NCBI GenBank assembly: GCA_947259195.1
Contig: CAMYLC010000183.1
Span: forward strand, 71,807-116,045
Source: Thermoanaerobaculia bacterium
Lineage (GTDB): Bacteria > Acidobacteriota > Thermoanaerobaculia > Multivoradales > JAHEKO01
Direction: 5' to 3'
Length of the DNA stretch: 44,239 nt
A program made the position numbers and the translations under genes. Positions within the stretch are counted from its first letter, which is position 1, and every line of letters starts with the position of its first letter. This document shows, piece by piece, positions 16,140 to 23,778 of the stretch. The notes beneath the pieces are model-generated. The model saw nothing but the letters and a program-made list of their open reading frames with translations, was not told where the DNA came from and made no database searches.

Positions 16140-16409
16140 GTGGTGACGAAGCAGAATCTAAACGGGCGCCTCTTTCAGATTGTCGATGAGTTGGTCCGCC
16201 GAGGTGTGACCCTCGACCAGGCTAAGCGCGAATTCGAGAAGCAGTACATCGTCGCCATGCTCCGCACCAACGAGGGCAATCTGACCCGCACGGCCAAGTA
16301 CATGGGAGTCCACCGGAACACCCTGCGCAACAAAGTCTGCGATCTGGGAATCGTCGCCGGTGACTACGTTGCTCCCACCTCGAGCCGCCGCCGCTCTCAG
16401 CGGCACTGA
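16140..16409 (+). CDS. Small Fis-type helix-turn-helix protein
   Basis: The 89-residue protein ends in a Fis-family DNA-binding motif: LTRTAKYMGVHRNTLRNKV (about 48-66) matches the helix-turn-helix of Fis and of NtrC C-termini. The N-terminal half (LNGRLFQIVDELVRRGVTLD and AKREFEKQYI) also follows the Fis dimerisation pattern, and the tail is Arg-rich. It may be a nucleoid-associated or regulatory protein. Two GTG codons, 16140 and 16143, can serve as start. There is only a weak G-rich site upstream. It stands alone between the LysM and transglycosylase genes with its own promoter. Confidence 0.8.
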   Translation: MVTKQNLNGRLFQIVDELVRRGVTLDQAKREFEKQYIVAMLRTNEGNLTRTAKYMGVHRNTLRNKVCDLGIVAGDYVAPTSSRRRSQRH

Positions 16410-16614
16410 AGTTTGTTGTCAGCCCCATGTCAGGATGTACCGGCAGTATCGGTCTGTGGGCCGCAGTGCGGGCTGCCATGTTGGCGGCTCAGCGGTGCCA
16501 ATCTGCCACTTTCGGAAGGACTCCCTTGTGGCTTTGAGAGGCTCTCCAAGAGTGCTGAGAAGCTAGGTATTCATTGGTGATACTGGGCTTCGGTCGATCG
16601 CGTGGCACACGATT

Positions 16615-16623
16615 TGCTAAAAT
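16615..16623 (+). promoter_or_regulatory. Extended -10 promoter for the lytic transglycosylase gene
   Basis: TGC followed by TAAAAT (16618-16623) forms an extended -10 box 19 bases before the ATG at 16643. Transcription from it would give a leader of about 13 bases containing GAGGG (16633-16637) at good spacing. No clear -35 hexamer is visible. Bases 16410-16614 show no gene. Confidence 0.5.
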
Positions 16624-16642
16624 AGGCTGACCGAGGGCCCAT

Positions 16643-17527
16643 ATGTGTGCCCGGGCGGCAATCGCCGATGGTGAGACGATCGACCGCCAGACTCTCCAAG
16701 AATCTAAAGACCAGACTCTCGATGAACCGGAACACTCTGGTTGCAGAGTCAGTGAAGAGCACATGTCATTGTTGTATGAAGCGATAGAGCCCGCTGCGTT
16801 GCAGTTCTTCAAGCGCAGTCGCACCATGAGGGTGGCGATCGCCACGGCTCTATTCCTGGTTGTCTCGTTCAACTCTCCTCCAACCCTGCCCTCCGTACCG
16901 GGACTCCGGCAGGAACCCCCGAGCCCAGAGGAGATTTACCTTCTCGAAGAGGTTGCCGAGTGGGTGCTGGGCAAGCCACTGTCGGAGGACTTCAGCGCCT
17001 TTAGCGAAGCGGACGTGGTAGCGGCAGTCCGTTCCCGACCGCGGAGCTTCGATCTCTTCAGGAAGTACGGAGGAGCTCCCTCACGATGGGACCTGGTTCA
17101 GAGCATGCCCTACGGCGATCTGATTCGGTCAACGGCGCAGCGCTATCAAGTGGACAGCCTCCTTCTGGCTTCGATCGTAGAAGCCGAGTCGGGATTCAAT
17201 CCGTACGCCATCTCGCCGCAGGGAGCGCTGGGACTGATGCAGATCATGCCCGAGACTGCCAATCCCTTCTCGGTAGACGACCTGCTAGAGCCGGCCGTCA
17301 ACATCGACCTCGGGGGGCGCTATATCGCCAAGATGCTGAGGGATTTCGATGGGGATGTGGCTCTCGCTCTAGCCGGCTACAACTCAGGGCCCGGGAACGT
17401 TAGGCGGTTCGGTGGCATGCCGCCATTTCGCGAGACGCGGGACTATGTCGACCGGGTGCTGAGCCGCTATGTGGAGCACCATCGAGACATCTGGCAGTCA
17501 TCGGGCGATCAGGATTTCCTGTTCTGA
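16643..17527 (+). CDS. Lytic transglycosylase, SLT family, membrane-anchored
   Basis: This protein should cleave peptidoglycan glycan strands to 1,6-anhydro ends. Of 294 residues, about 1-60 are hydrophilic, 62-78 form a membrane segment (MRVAIATALFLVVSF), and 150-285 form the SLT domain. Its motifs are ASIVEAESGFNP with catalytic Glu182, GALGLMQIMPETA, NIDLGGRYIAKML and LAGYNSGPGNVRR. The start at 16643 is supported by a GAGGG site 5 bases upstream and an extended -10 box. A start at 16763 or 16826 would instead give a conventional signal peptide. With the long form, the protein would be a type II membrane protein. A weak hairpin (GAGGG-ATC-CCCTC, 17555-17567) lies between it and convergent tatA. 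Confidence 0.88.
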   Translation: MCARAAIADGETIDRQTLQESKDQTLDEPEHSGCRVSEEHMSLLYEAIEPAALQFFKRSRTMRVAIATALFLVVSFNSPPTLPSVPGLRQEPPSPEEIYLLEEVAEWVLGKPLSEDFSAFSEADVVAAVRSRPRSFDLFRKYGGAPSRWDLVQSMPYGDLIRSTAQRYQVDSLLLASIVEAESGFNPYAISPQGALGLMQIMPETANPFSVDDLLEPAVNIDLGGRYIAKMLRDFDGDVALALAGYNSGPGNVRRFGGMPPFRETRDYVDRVLSRYVEHHRDIWQSSGDQDFLF

Positions 17528-17578
17528 TAGGTTGAATCTGGAGAAGCTCTGGAGGAGGGATCCCCTCTGGGGATTGTC

Positions 17579-17767
17579 CTACTGGGGCTTGGCGTTCGTG
17601 CTGCCGGCAGCGTCATCCTGATCTTTGGAGTCTTTGTCGCTCTTCAGGCCGCTCTTGAAGTTGCGAATACCCTCACCAAGACCTTTCCCGAGCTGCGGAA
17701 GCTTCGAGGCTCCGAAGATGATGATCACGATCAGCAAGATGACGAGCAGCTCTTGAAATCCTGGCAT
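17579..17767 (-). CDS. tatA: Sec-independent translocase subunit TatA/TatE
   Basis: A 62-residue protein with one N-terminal membrane helix ([20 protein letters not shown]), the conserved FG hinge, an amphipathic helix ([17 protein letters not shown]) and a charged tail. This is the TatA layout, which forms the pore for folded proteins. The ATG at 17767 has AGAGGAG upstream. The frame is open to 17818, but those codons are not typical of TatA. No tatB or tatC is nearby, so the rest of the system must be encoded elsewhere. Confidence 0.93.
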   Translation of the reverse strand: MPGFQELLVILLIVIIIFGASKLPQLGKGLGEGIRNFKSGLKSDKDSKDQDDAAGSTNAKPQ

Positions 17768-17897
17768 CGGGTTCTTTCTCCTCTGAGAATACCGTGCGCG
17801 ACAACTCAGTAGGGGCAAGTTTAGCAGACTATGGCCACCGGACCGCTGTGCCGGACGGTACCGACTCGCTGCTCGGAGGCTCAGGCTCCCTGCCTGG

Positions 17898-18875
17898 TCA
17901 GGAGCCCAGAATGGGCCGCCAGAGCACGGAAAGGGAAGATCTCAGCCCCTTGCCTTCGGGAGTTCTTGCCAGGTGGTATAGAGCCTTGCCAAGGGTTGGA
18001 GGAATAAGGTGGAGCCGGCTGGGATTTCCCCGGCGGGCAAAGGCCTCGAAGGTACCTACGACCTTGATCGTTCTCTGTAGGGCCGCTCGATGATAGGCCA
18101 GCATGCCGGATTCGTCGGAGATGCAGGTGGCTACCAGGGAGCTCTCGATCTCGGGTGGTGGAAAGAGGCTGTCGTTGAGGAGTGAGGCGAGGTCGTAGAA
18201 GGACGGCCCCACCCGGAGGTCCTGGTGGTCGAGAACACCGAGATTGGGCGGTGTGGCGCCAGGGACCAGGTTACGAGCCATGAAGTCCCGATGACAGACG
18301 ACCTGGGGCTGCTTTGACAACTGATCGCAGGTCTCCTCGAGTGCTTGCCACAGGGCGCTCCCCAAGTCCGACTCACCCGTCAGCCGTCGAGGTTTCAGGA
18401 AAATCTCCCAGGTCTGCCGCACTTCCGCAACCAGAAGATCCCGATCGAGAGCGGGATTCAAGTGCTGAACCGACTCCAATGGCAGGTTCCGAATGCGCTT
18501 CCAGAGGACAATGGACTCCTCGAAATAGGGCATGAGAGAGGCCCAGTCTTCTCCCTGCCGATCGTAGAGGGTGGATGACCCGAGATCTTCCAGCAGCATG
18601 AGGCCTGCGGCGCAGTTCGAACCCAGAATGGCAGGTACCGGAACCGATGAGGCCGCGAGGAGCTTCGTAGTGGATGTGAAGCGAGTGCAGGCTTCTCGAG
18701 CGTCTGCGGGGTAGTAGGCCAGAATGGCCGTTTGTCCCTGGCCCAGGTCCAGCCGAAAGTACATCCGCGGTGAGACATCTCCAGCTAGACTTCTGACTCT
18801 TTCTACCTTGTATCCCAGTGCAGCTAGCCAGGGATTCGAGACCGTCGGATCGGGAAGCTGGTCAGGGAGGGCCAT
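17898..18875 (-). CDS. Phosphotransferase of the AmgK (COG3178) type
   Basis: The 325-residue protein has the aminoglycoside phosphotransferase/choline kinase fold. The catalytic loop is [13 protein letters not shown] with Asp197 and Asn202. The metal-binding segment is [19 protein letters not shown], where the DxQD pattern is characteristic of AmgK-like anomeric kinases. AmgK phosphorylates N-acetylmuramate or N-acetylglucosamine for cell-wall recycling. That role fits the nearby lytic transglycosylase, but substrate specificity is inferred. No MurU-like nucleotidyltransferase is adjacent. tatA follows on the same strand after about 130 bases. Confidence 0.75.
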   Translation of the reverse strand: MALPDQLPDPTVSNPWLAALGYKVERVRSLAGDVSPRMYFRLDLGQGQTAILAYYPADAREACTRFTSTTKLLAASSVPVPAILGSNCAAGLMLLEDLGSSTLYDRQGEDWASLMPYFEESIVLWKRIRNLPLESVQHLNPALDRDLLVAEVRQTWEIFLKPRRLTGESDLGSALWQALEETCDQLSKQPQVVCHRDFMARNLVPGATPPNLGVLDHQDLRVGPSFYDLASLLNDSLFPPPEIESSLVATCISDESGMLAYHRAALQRTIKVVGTFEAFARRGNPSRLHLIPPTLGKALYHLARTPEGKGLRSSLSVLWRPILGS

Positions 18876-18999
18876 TGTCGACGATCGTTTCCGGCGGCCT
18901 GGGCTCGCAGCGTCAGCGTCCTACCTCGGGCTCACGACAATCTGTCATGCCGCCGGTGGCGACACGCGCCAGACGGTAGCACACTCGCCAGCATCCTGT

Positions 19000-19028
19000 T
19001 TGACAGGGGTAGGGGGGCGGTGGATAAT
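19000..19028 (+). promoter_or_regulatory. Near-consensus promoter before the small unknown gene
   Basis: TTGACA (19000-19005), a 17-base spacer and GATAAT (19023-19028) make the best sigma-70-type promoter in the window. The spacer is G-rich. Transcription would start around 19035. The promoter reads toward the small protein gene, away from the kinase gene. Confidence 0.7.
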
Positions 19029-19081
19029 CCAGCCAGGCTGCGGAGCTGAAATTGGGAGTTGATGTACGGGAGAATCCATCA

Positions 19082-19372
19082 GTGGACGCCAAACTTCGAC
19101 AACTGCTGCAGGATCTCAAAGGCGCCATCTCCAAGACGCTGACTGACTCTCCCAATGTAGAGCGATCCATGGACCGCATTCGCAATGAGGGCTGGTCGGT
19201 CTACCTCGTGGTCGACCGCAAGCGGGAGGACGAGACGCCAGAGGGCATCGAATTGACTGCCGAGCGTACCTCGACGAGGGAGGTCGTCTTTCGGATCGAC
19301 AGACAGGATCTGGAGTTTCTGAGATCGATTGGGATCGATCCGACGCGCAGGTTGCGTCGTCGTCGCCACTGA
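19082..19372 (+). CDS. Small charged protein of unknown function
   Basis: I do not recognise this protein. With the GTG at 19082 it has 96 residues. An N-terminal helix (LRQLLQDLKGAISKTL) is followed by SMDRIRNEGWSVYLVVDRK, an acidic segment with a predicted strand pair (GIELTAERTSTREVVFRI), a short helix (DRQDLEFLRSIGID) and an Arg-rich end (RRLRRRRH). The layout suggests a small alpha-beta protein. The basic tail may contact nucleic acid. GGGAGA lies about 8 bases before GTG 19082. A TTG at 19052 would add 10 residues. A strong promoter lies just upstream, so it is probably well expressed. Confidence 0.6.
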   Translation: MDAKLRQLLQDLKGAISKTLTDSPNVERSMDRIRNEGWSVYLVVDRKREDETPEGIELTAERTSTREVVFRIDRQDLEFLRSIGIDPTRRLRRRRH

Positions 19373-19388
19373 GTTGACGGAGCCCCCG

Positions 19389-20090
19389 CTAGATCGCTGA
19401 TTTGGGGGTTCGCCAGGCAAGGGTCCAGTTGCGACCGGCGCGTGGGCCTTCTCGCCTGTAGCTCCAAAGCTTCTCGACCTCGCAGTAGGTACAAACGGGC
19501 AGGCTCACGATCTCCTGCACACCCGCGGCTGACAGCTGGATTCTTGCGGCCTGCATAAGGTCGAGGTGCACGGCTCCAGAGCGCTGCTCGACGATCACTT
19601 CGGATGAGCTCGAGCCGGCCACCCTATTCGCAACGTCTTGGCCGACCTCGTAGCAGCAGGGTCCGATTCCGGGTCCGATCCAAGCTGCCAGATCCTCTCC
19701 AGGGTCAGTCAGGCACTCCAGGGTGCGGTCGAGGATGCCGCATTCCAGGCCTCGCCATCCGGCATGGACAGCAGCGCTCTGACGCTGGCCGCTCAGTACG
19801 ATGGGAAGACAGTCGGCTGTTGCCACCCCCATGGCGAGATCGGTTTCGCCAGTGAAGAGGGCGTCGGCCTCTCCGCAGAGCCCCTCGGAGGCCTGGACTA
19901 CGCTAGAGGAGTGGACTTGGCGCAGTCGGGCTACGCGCCCTGGAGAGCTTGCCAGCAGTGACAGGATTCGCTGGAGTTGCGTCTCGGGGCCGCGGCCAAC
20001 CAGACAGATGCGTGTGCGAACTCCCGACGCCTGCCAGACCCAGTGCCCGCCGATCTTCTTGGGCCTCTCATTGCTTGTCTGGTGGTTCAT
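19389..20090 (-). CDS. pgeF: Peptidoglycan editing factor PgeF (multicopper laccase-domain, YfiH family)
   Basis: PgeF-type proteins act as purine nucleoside-processing enzymes or edit misincorporated amino acids in peptidoglycan precursors. The 233-residue protein has the YfiH motifs: LRQVHSSSVV with metal ligand His60, MGVATADCLPIVL with Cys94, AAVHAGWRGL with His109 and the C-terminal IGPGIGPCCYEVG and CTYCE. The ATG at 20090 begins shortly before the conserved core. The frame is open upstream to 20408, but that part is not family-like and runs into ftsE. It diverges from ftsE and converges with the small unknown gene. Confidence 0.9.
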   Translation of the reverse strand: MNHQTSNERPKKIGGHWVWQASGVRTRICLVGRGPETQLQRILSLLASSPGRVARLRQVHSSSVVQASEGLCGEADALFTGETDLAMGVATADCLPIVLSGQRQSAAVHAGWRGLECGILDRTLECLTDPGEDLAAWIGPGIGPCCYEVGQDVANRVAGSSSSEVIVEQRSGAVHLDLMQAARIQLSAAGVQEIVSLPVCTYCEVEKLWSYRREGPRAGRNWTLAWRTPKSAI

Positions 20091-20184
20091 CCCTGGTTGG
20101 CCACGGAACTGCTCGGACTCCGGAGCTGAGATCGGATGAAGACTATAGAGGATTTCATCGAAGGGATGGGAGACCTTGAGTAAA

Positions 20185-20201
20185 CTTGGCCTTGCCAAGT
20201 C
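20185..20201. promoter_or_regulatory. Perfect inverted repeat between pgeF and ftsE
   Basis: ACTTGGC, CTT, GCCAAGT is a perfect 7-base inverted repeat with a 3-base centre. It lies in the 190-base divergent spacer, about 80 bases before ftsE and 95 before pgeF. Its position suits an operator serving both genes. As RNA it would be a short hairpin without a T-run, so a terminator is unlikely. A TATAGT box on the minus strand (20142-20147) could be the pgeF -10. Confidence 0.4.
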
Positions 20202-20280
20202 AACGTTGACCGGGGTGTGGAATGGACCGGCAAGGCGACACGGATAGCTCCAGCCATACAACGAAGAGCCCGAGCAGAAG

Positions 20281-21027
20281 ATGATCCAGTTCCTCCATGT
20301 CGGCAAGGCTTTCCCTGGCGGCCGAAGTGCGCTGGAAGACGTCTGCTTCCACCTCGAGAGAGGAGAGTTCGCCTTTCTAAGTGGCGCCAGCGGTGCAGGC
20401 AAAACCACCCTGTTGAAACTGATCTATCGCGAAATCGAGCCTAGCTCGGGACAGATCCTGGTCAACGGCCGGAACGTGGCATCCATCCCGCGGGCCAAAG
20501 TACCCTTTCTGCGCCGAACGATCGGTGTGGTATTCCAGAACTTTCGACTCATCTCCCGCAAGACCGTACTGGAGAACGTCAGCTATCTGCCCAGGATTCT
20601 CGGGATGAGTCAGCAGGAAAGGAGGCGTTTAGCCTACAACACCCTGCGGCGCGTCGGTCTGGCTCACCGCATGAGCGCCTTTCCATCGGAGCTGTCGGGT
20701 GGAGAGCAACAGCGGGTGACCATTGCACGAGCTCTGATCAATCGGCCGGAAATCCTCATCGCGGACGAGCCGACGGGCAACCTCGATCCGGAGTTGTCCT
20801 GGGAGATTGTCAGACTCTTTCTGGAGATCAATGGAAAAGGCACCACGGTCCTGTTGGCAACCCACGAGCACAGCTACGTTCAAGCCCTCGGTGGTCGGTC
20901 CCTGGTTCTGGATCGTGGGCGCCTGGTAAAAGACGAGTATGTCGAGGGTCATGTCGGAGACATCGAGTCGGACTTCGCTGGAGAAGCGACAGACCGTCGA
21001 CGGTCCTCGACGGAGAGGACGGCCTGA
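20281..21027 (+). CDS. ftsE: Cell division ATP-binding protein FtsE
   Basis: FtsE is the cytoplasmic ATPase that, with FtsX, activates periplasmic murein hydrolases at the divisome. The 248-residue ABC protein has Walker A GASGAGKTT (Lys41), the Q-loop FQNFRL, signature LSGGEQQR (138-145), Walker B ILIADEPTGNLDP (Asp162, Glu163) and switch His in LLATHEHSY. The start region MIQFLHVGKAFPGG is typical FtsE. A polar tail of about 25 residues extends beyond the usual end. The stop overlaps ftsX by one base (TGATG). Confidence 0.95.
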   Translation: MIQFLHVGKAFPGGRSALEDVCFHLERGEFAFLSGASGAGKTTLLKLIYREIEPSSGQILVNGRNVASIPRAKVPFLRRTIGVVFQNFRLISRKTVLENVSYLPRILGMSQQERRRLAYNTLRRVGLAHRMSAFPSELSGGEQQRVTIARALINRPEILIADEPTGNLDPELSWEIVRLFLEINGKGTTVLLATHEHSYVQALGGRSLVLDRGRLVKDEYVEGHVGDIESDFAGEATDRRRSSTERTA

Positions 21028-21923
21028 TGCTGGTCAGAGTCTTCGGCTATTTCCTTTCCGAAGCAGCAATGAGCCTGCGGCGGAGTTGGAAGGTTAGCCT
21101 AGTGGCCATTGTGACTATTGCCATGAGTCTCTTCATCGGGGGTACCTTCCTGCTACTCACCGCAAATCTCTCGAGAGTGGTCGAGAACTGGCGGGGCGAA
21201 GCCAGGATTGTCATCTACTTGACCGCAGATGAATTGGCGAAAGAGGACTCTCGGGCCGTGCTTCTGGCGTCGGAACCGCCCTGGGTAACGGCTGTCGAGG
21301 AGGTCTCAGCGGCTGAAGCGCGCTCGAGATTCGAGGCCACCTTTCCCAGTGTCCGAGAGCTGTTCAAGGACTGGGAGGAAGAGCCGCTTCCGCCGTCGTT
21401 GGAAGTAGCCTTCGAGGCAGACAGTGTTGAAGCAGAGAGGCTCGACCAGTGGCTGACTGCTCTTCGATCGGACCCGTCGGTCTTGATGGTCGACGACGAT
21501 CGCGATTGGCTGCGACAACTGGAGGCTCTGATCGCCATTCTCACCGGTCTGGGTGCCGTAGTCGGTATGGCCTTGTTGACTGCTGCAGTCTTCACTATCG
21601 CCAGCGTCATTCGCCTCACGGCCTACCTATACCGCGATGAGATTGAAGTGATGCGTTTGGTCGGCGCCACCGAGCTCTTCATTCGGGGCCCGTTCTACGT
21701 CGAGGGCACGTTTCAGGGCTTGATTGGCGGCGTTCTTGCCGTGGTGGGTCTGTTCGGCGGCTATCTGCTCTTGAACCCGAAAGCCAGCACTACGTTTCTG
21801 GGCAATGTGCTGATTGATCGATTTCTCTCACCCGGGGCGCTGATATCGATCCTGCTACTTGGCAGTCTGGCGGGACTCTTGGGTGCAGTGCTTTCTTTGA
21901 GGCGTGAAGAATTAGGGCAGTAG
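21027..21923 (+). CDS. ftsX: Cell division protein FtsX
   Basis: FtsX is the four-helix membrane partner of FtsE. In 298 residues the layout is: first membrane helix (about 22-46), a periplasmic domain (about 47-175) and three further helices (about 178-205, 230-252 and 267-290). The segment RLTAYLYRDEIEVMRLVGAT is the conserved cytoplasmic coupling motif of FtsX and other ABC permeases. The ATG overlaps the ftsE stop, so the pair is translationally coupled. The repeat element copy B begins four bases after the stop. Confidence 0.95.
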   Translation: MLVRVFGYFLSEAAMSLRRSWKVSLVAIVTIAMSLFIGGTFLLLTANLSRVVENWRGEARIVIYLTADELAKEDSRAVLLASEPPWVTAVEEVSAAEARSRFEATFPSVRELFKDWEEEPLPPSLEVAFEADSVEAERLDQWLTALRSDPSVLMVDDDRDWLRQLEALIAILTGLGAVVGMALLTAAVFTIASVIRLTAYLYRDEIEVMRLVGATELFIRGPFYVEGTFQGLIGGVLAVVGLFGGYLLLNPKASTTFLGNVLIDRFLSPGALISILLLGSLAGLLGAVLSLRREELGQ

Positions 21924-21926
21924 GGG

Positions 21927-22255
21927 CTTTGGGGTTGAGGTGGCCGGCGTACCTTCGGCCAATCCTCGAGGCAGTGTCGCACTGAGGTCCTGGGTCCTCG
22001 GCAGATGACCACGATCTTGTGAGGTCAGCCCGAGGGCAGCATCCCAGGGGGCTATCCTCCCTTCCGCTGCAAGAACCCCTTGGGATCCTGCCCCCCGGAC
22101 CGACCTCTTGGACCTACCCGGAGCGCTCGCTCCAGTCTGCTGCAACAACCCCCCGTTGGTCCCCACGCCGATCCTTTGACGCCAGTGTTTCTCGTTGAGG
22201 ACTGGCCCCCCCTGAGCCCCTACGTCCTTAGGCCCCTGCGCTCCTGTTGCCCCTC
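21927..22255 (+). repeat. Intergenic repeat element, copy B (plus orientation)
   Basis: This copy fills the spacer after ftsX. Blocks shared with copy A, in order: GGGGTTGAGGTGGCCGG with a GGCCG/CGGCC hairpin (21942-21960), GGTCCTGGGTCCT then ATGACC (21987-22010), the 25-base identical segment (22055-22079), GGTCCCCACGCCGA (22158-22171) and CCCCTACG-like pieces (22207-22245). It is longer than copy A because the CTGCAAGAACCCC block occurs a second time as CTGCAACAACCCC (22140-22152). A GGAGCG-CT-CGCTCC hairpin (22120-22133) lies between them. No coding potential is evident. Confidence 0.7.
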
Positions 22256-22264
22256 CCTGTGAGC

Positions 22265-22293
22265 AAGAAAAAAGGGGCCGAAGGGGCCCCTTT
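22265..22293. terminator. Bidirectional hairpin terminator
   Basis: AAAGGGGCC (22271-22279), a 5-base loop and GGCCCCTTT (22285-22293) form a perfect 9-base stem. It is preceded by an A-run and ends in TTTCT, so it can act as an intrinsic terminator in both directions. It lies between the plus-strand ftsX-repeat unit and the minus-strand TPR gene that ends at 22319. It is the clearest intrinsic terminator in the window. Confidence 0.8.
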
Positions 22294-22318
22294 CTCGTGT
22301 ACTTCGGGTTGATGAGCG

Positions 22319-23488
22319 TCAGTCCTGTGGAGGCGGACCTCCTGGCAGGTTCTTCAACTCTTCCTTGAGCCGCTCTTCCTCTTCGGCGAGGGCGCGAATC
22401 TTCTCGTTCTCCTGCTCGATTTGCTGGTTGTACTGGTCGGTCTTGCGGTTTTCCTCTACCCGGGCAATCGATGCGCTGTCACCAGCATTCTTGTACGCGG
22501 TGACTGCCTGATCGTAGCTCTTCTGCTTCTCGTACACGAAGCCGAGCTGCTTCCAGACCGTCACTTTGTCTGCACTGGAAGAGGCTTTGCCAAGAGCTTG
22601 CTTGAGAGTGCTCTCTGCAGTCCGGAACTGCCCCTTCTGGGTGAGAGCCTGCCCCTGGTAGTAGAGCGGCAGCCAATCGTTGGGATTCTTGCCAGCCGCC
22701 TGCTTCAAGGTGGCCAAGGCCCCGTCGTACTGTTTGGCTCCGAGTTGGGCGCCCGCCAACAGCATGAGATTATCGTAGCTGCCGTCGGCGGACACGACCT
22801 TCTGTGCAGCTGTTGCGGCCTTCTTGTAGGCGTTTGTTTTGGCATCGCCCCTGCTTGTGCGCCCCTGTCTCAGAAGGGCCTGGGCCCAGGTCTTCTGTTT
22901 GTCGATGTCGTTGGGATCCAGCTGTACGGCCTTGGCCAAAGCCGATGCGGCAGTGGCACCGTCGCCAGCCCTCAGGGCAGCTGCACCGTATTGGAACTGG
23001 ATGTCCGCATCGTTGGGCTTGGCTCTGGCCGCTCGCGCCAGTGAGTCGAGAGCCCGATCCGAATCGCCGGACTTCTCCAGCGCCACTGCCATCATCTGAT
23101 GGACGGCAGTCTGTTGGGCAGCCGGTAGCGATGAGGAGTCGATCTTGCTGAGCACTACGGCGGCGTCGTTATGTCGGCCGGCGCTCAAGTAGACCTTGCC
23201 GAGCGCTAGCTGGACGCCGACGTTGCCCGGCTCGAGCTCCAGAGCCTTCTGCAGGTGGGATATCGCCTCTTGGTTGCGCTCCAGCTTGGCCAGGGTCTGG
23301 CCCAACATGTAGTGTCCCTGAAAGACGTCGGGTCGCTCGTCGACGAAGGTCTGGAACTGTTTTGCTGCCGCTGTGTAGTTTCCTGCCTTGAAGGCGGCGA
23401 CGCCTTCATCCCATCCCGCCTCGACCACCGCGACGGCTCCCAGCAAGAGAACAGCAAGCAAGTAACTGATGGTCCGTTGTCTCTTCAT
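22319..23488 (-). CDS. Periplasmic TPR protein next to the Ton/Tol-type genes
   Basis: The 389-residue protein has a signal peptide (about 1-24, SYLLAVLLLGAVAVVEA) and at least eight TPR units (about 25-345), such as VAAFKAGNYTAAAKQFQTFV and AISHLQKALELEPGN. A highly charged helical C-terminus (about 346-378, QQIEQENEKIRALAEEEERL) and a GGPPPQD end follow. TPR proteins usually scaffold protein complexes. It comes after tonB on the same strand, 290 bases downstream, so it may have its own promoter or belong to the ExbB-TonB unit. The ATG at 23488 has GAGGAG about 10 bases upstream. No clear promoter is seen in 23489-23778. Confidence 0.8.
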   Translation of the reverse strand: MKRQRTISYLLAVLLLGAVAVVEAGWDEGVAAFKAGNYTAAAKQFQTFVDERPDVFQGHYMLGQTLAKLERNQEAISHLQKALELEPGNVGVQLALGKVYLSAGRHNDAAVVLSKIDSSSLPAAQQTAVHQMMAVALEKSGDSDRALDSLARAARAKPNDADIQFQYGAAALRAGDGATAASALAKAVQLDPNDIDKQKTWAQALLRQGRTSRGDAKTNAYKKAATAAQKVVSADGSYDNLMLLAGAQLGAKQYDGALATLKQAAGKNPNDWLPLYYQGQALTQKGQFRTAESTLKQALGKASSSADKVTVWKQLGFVYEKQKSYDQAVTAYKNAGDSASIARVEENRKTDQYNQQIEQENEKIRALAEEEERLKEELKNLPGGPPPQD

Positions 23489-23778
23489 CGTAAGTACTCC
23501 TCTGTCGTTGTGGTCGCCAACGCTCGTGCCGCGTCTCTTGAACGCTATGCAATTCTTACACCGGCACTCGAACCTCACTACTCTCGAGCCCGATTCCAGA
23601 TCTGTGATCCACTACGTGACCCGGCAAGGGCAGCAAGAGGGCCGAAAGCACCGAGGATTGGTCCGATCGTCGGCGCTTTCTCCATCCTACTAGATTGGAG
23701 ACGTCCAAGCTCGCCGACCTGAACGATGTCGAGCAGGCGCACCTACCCGAACGTCATCCTTGAAAGAACTCTGACCGC

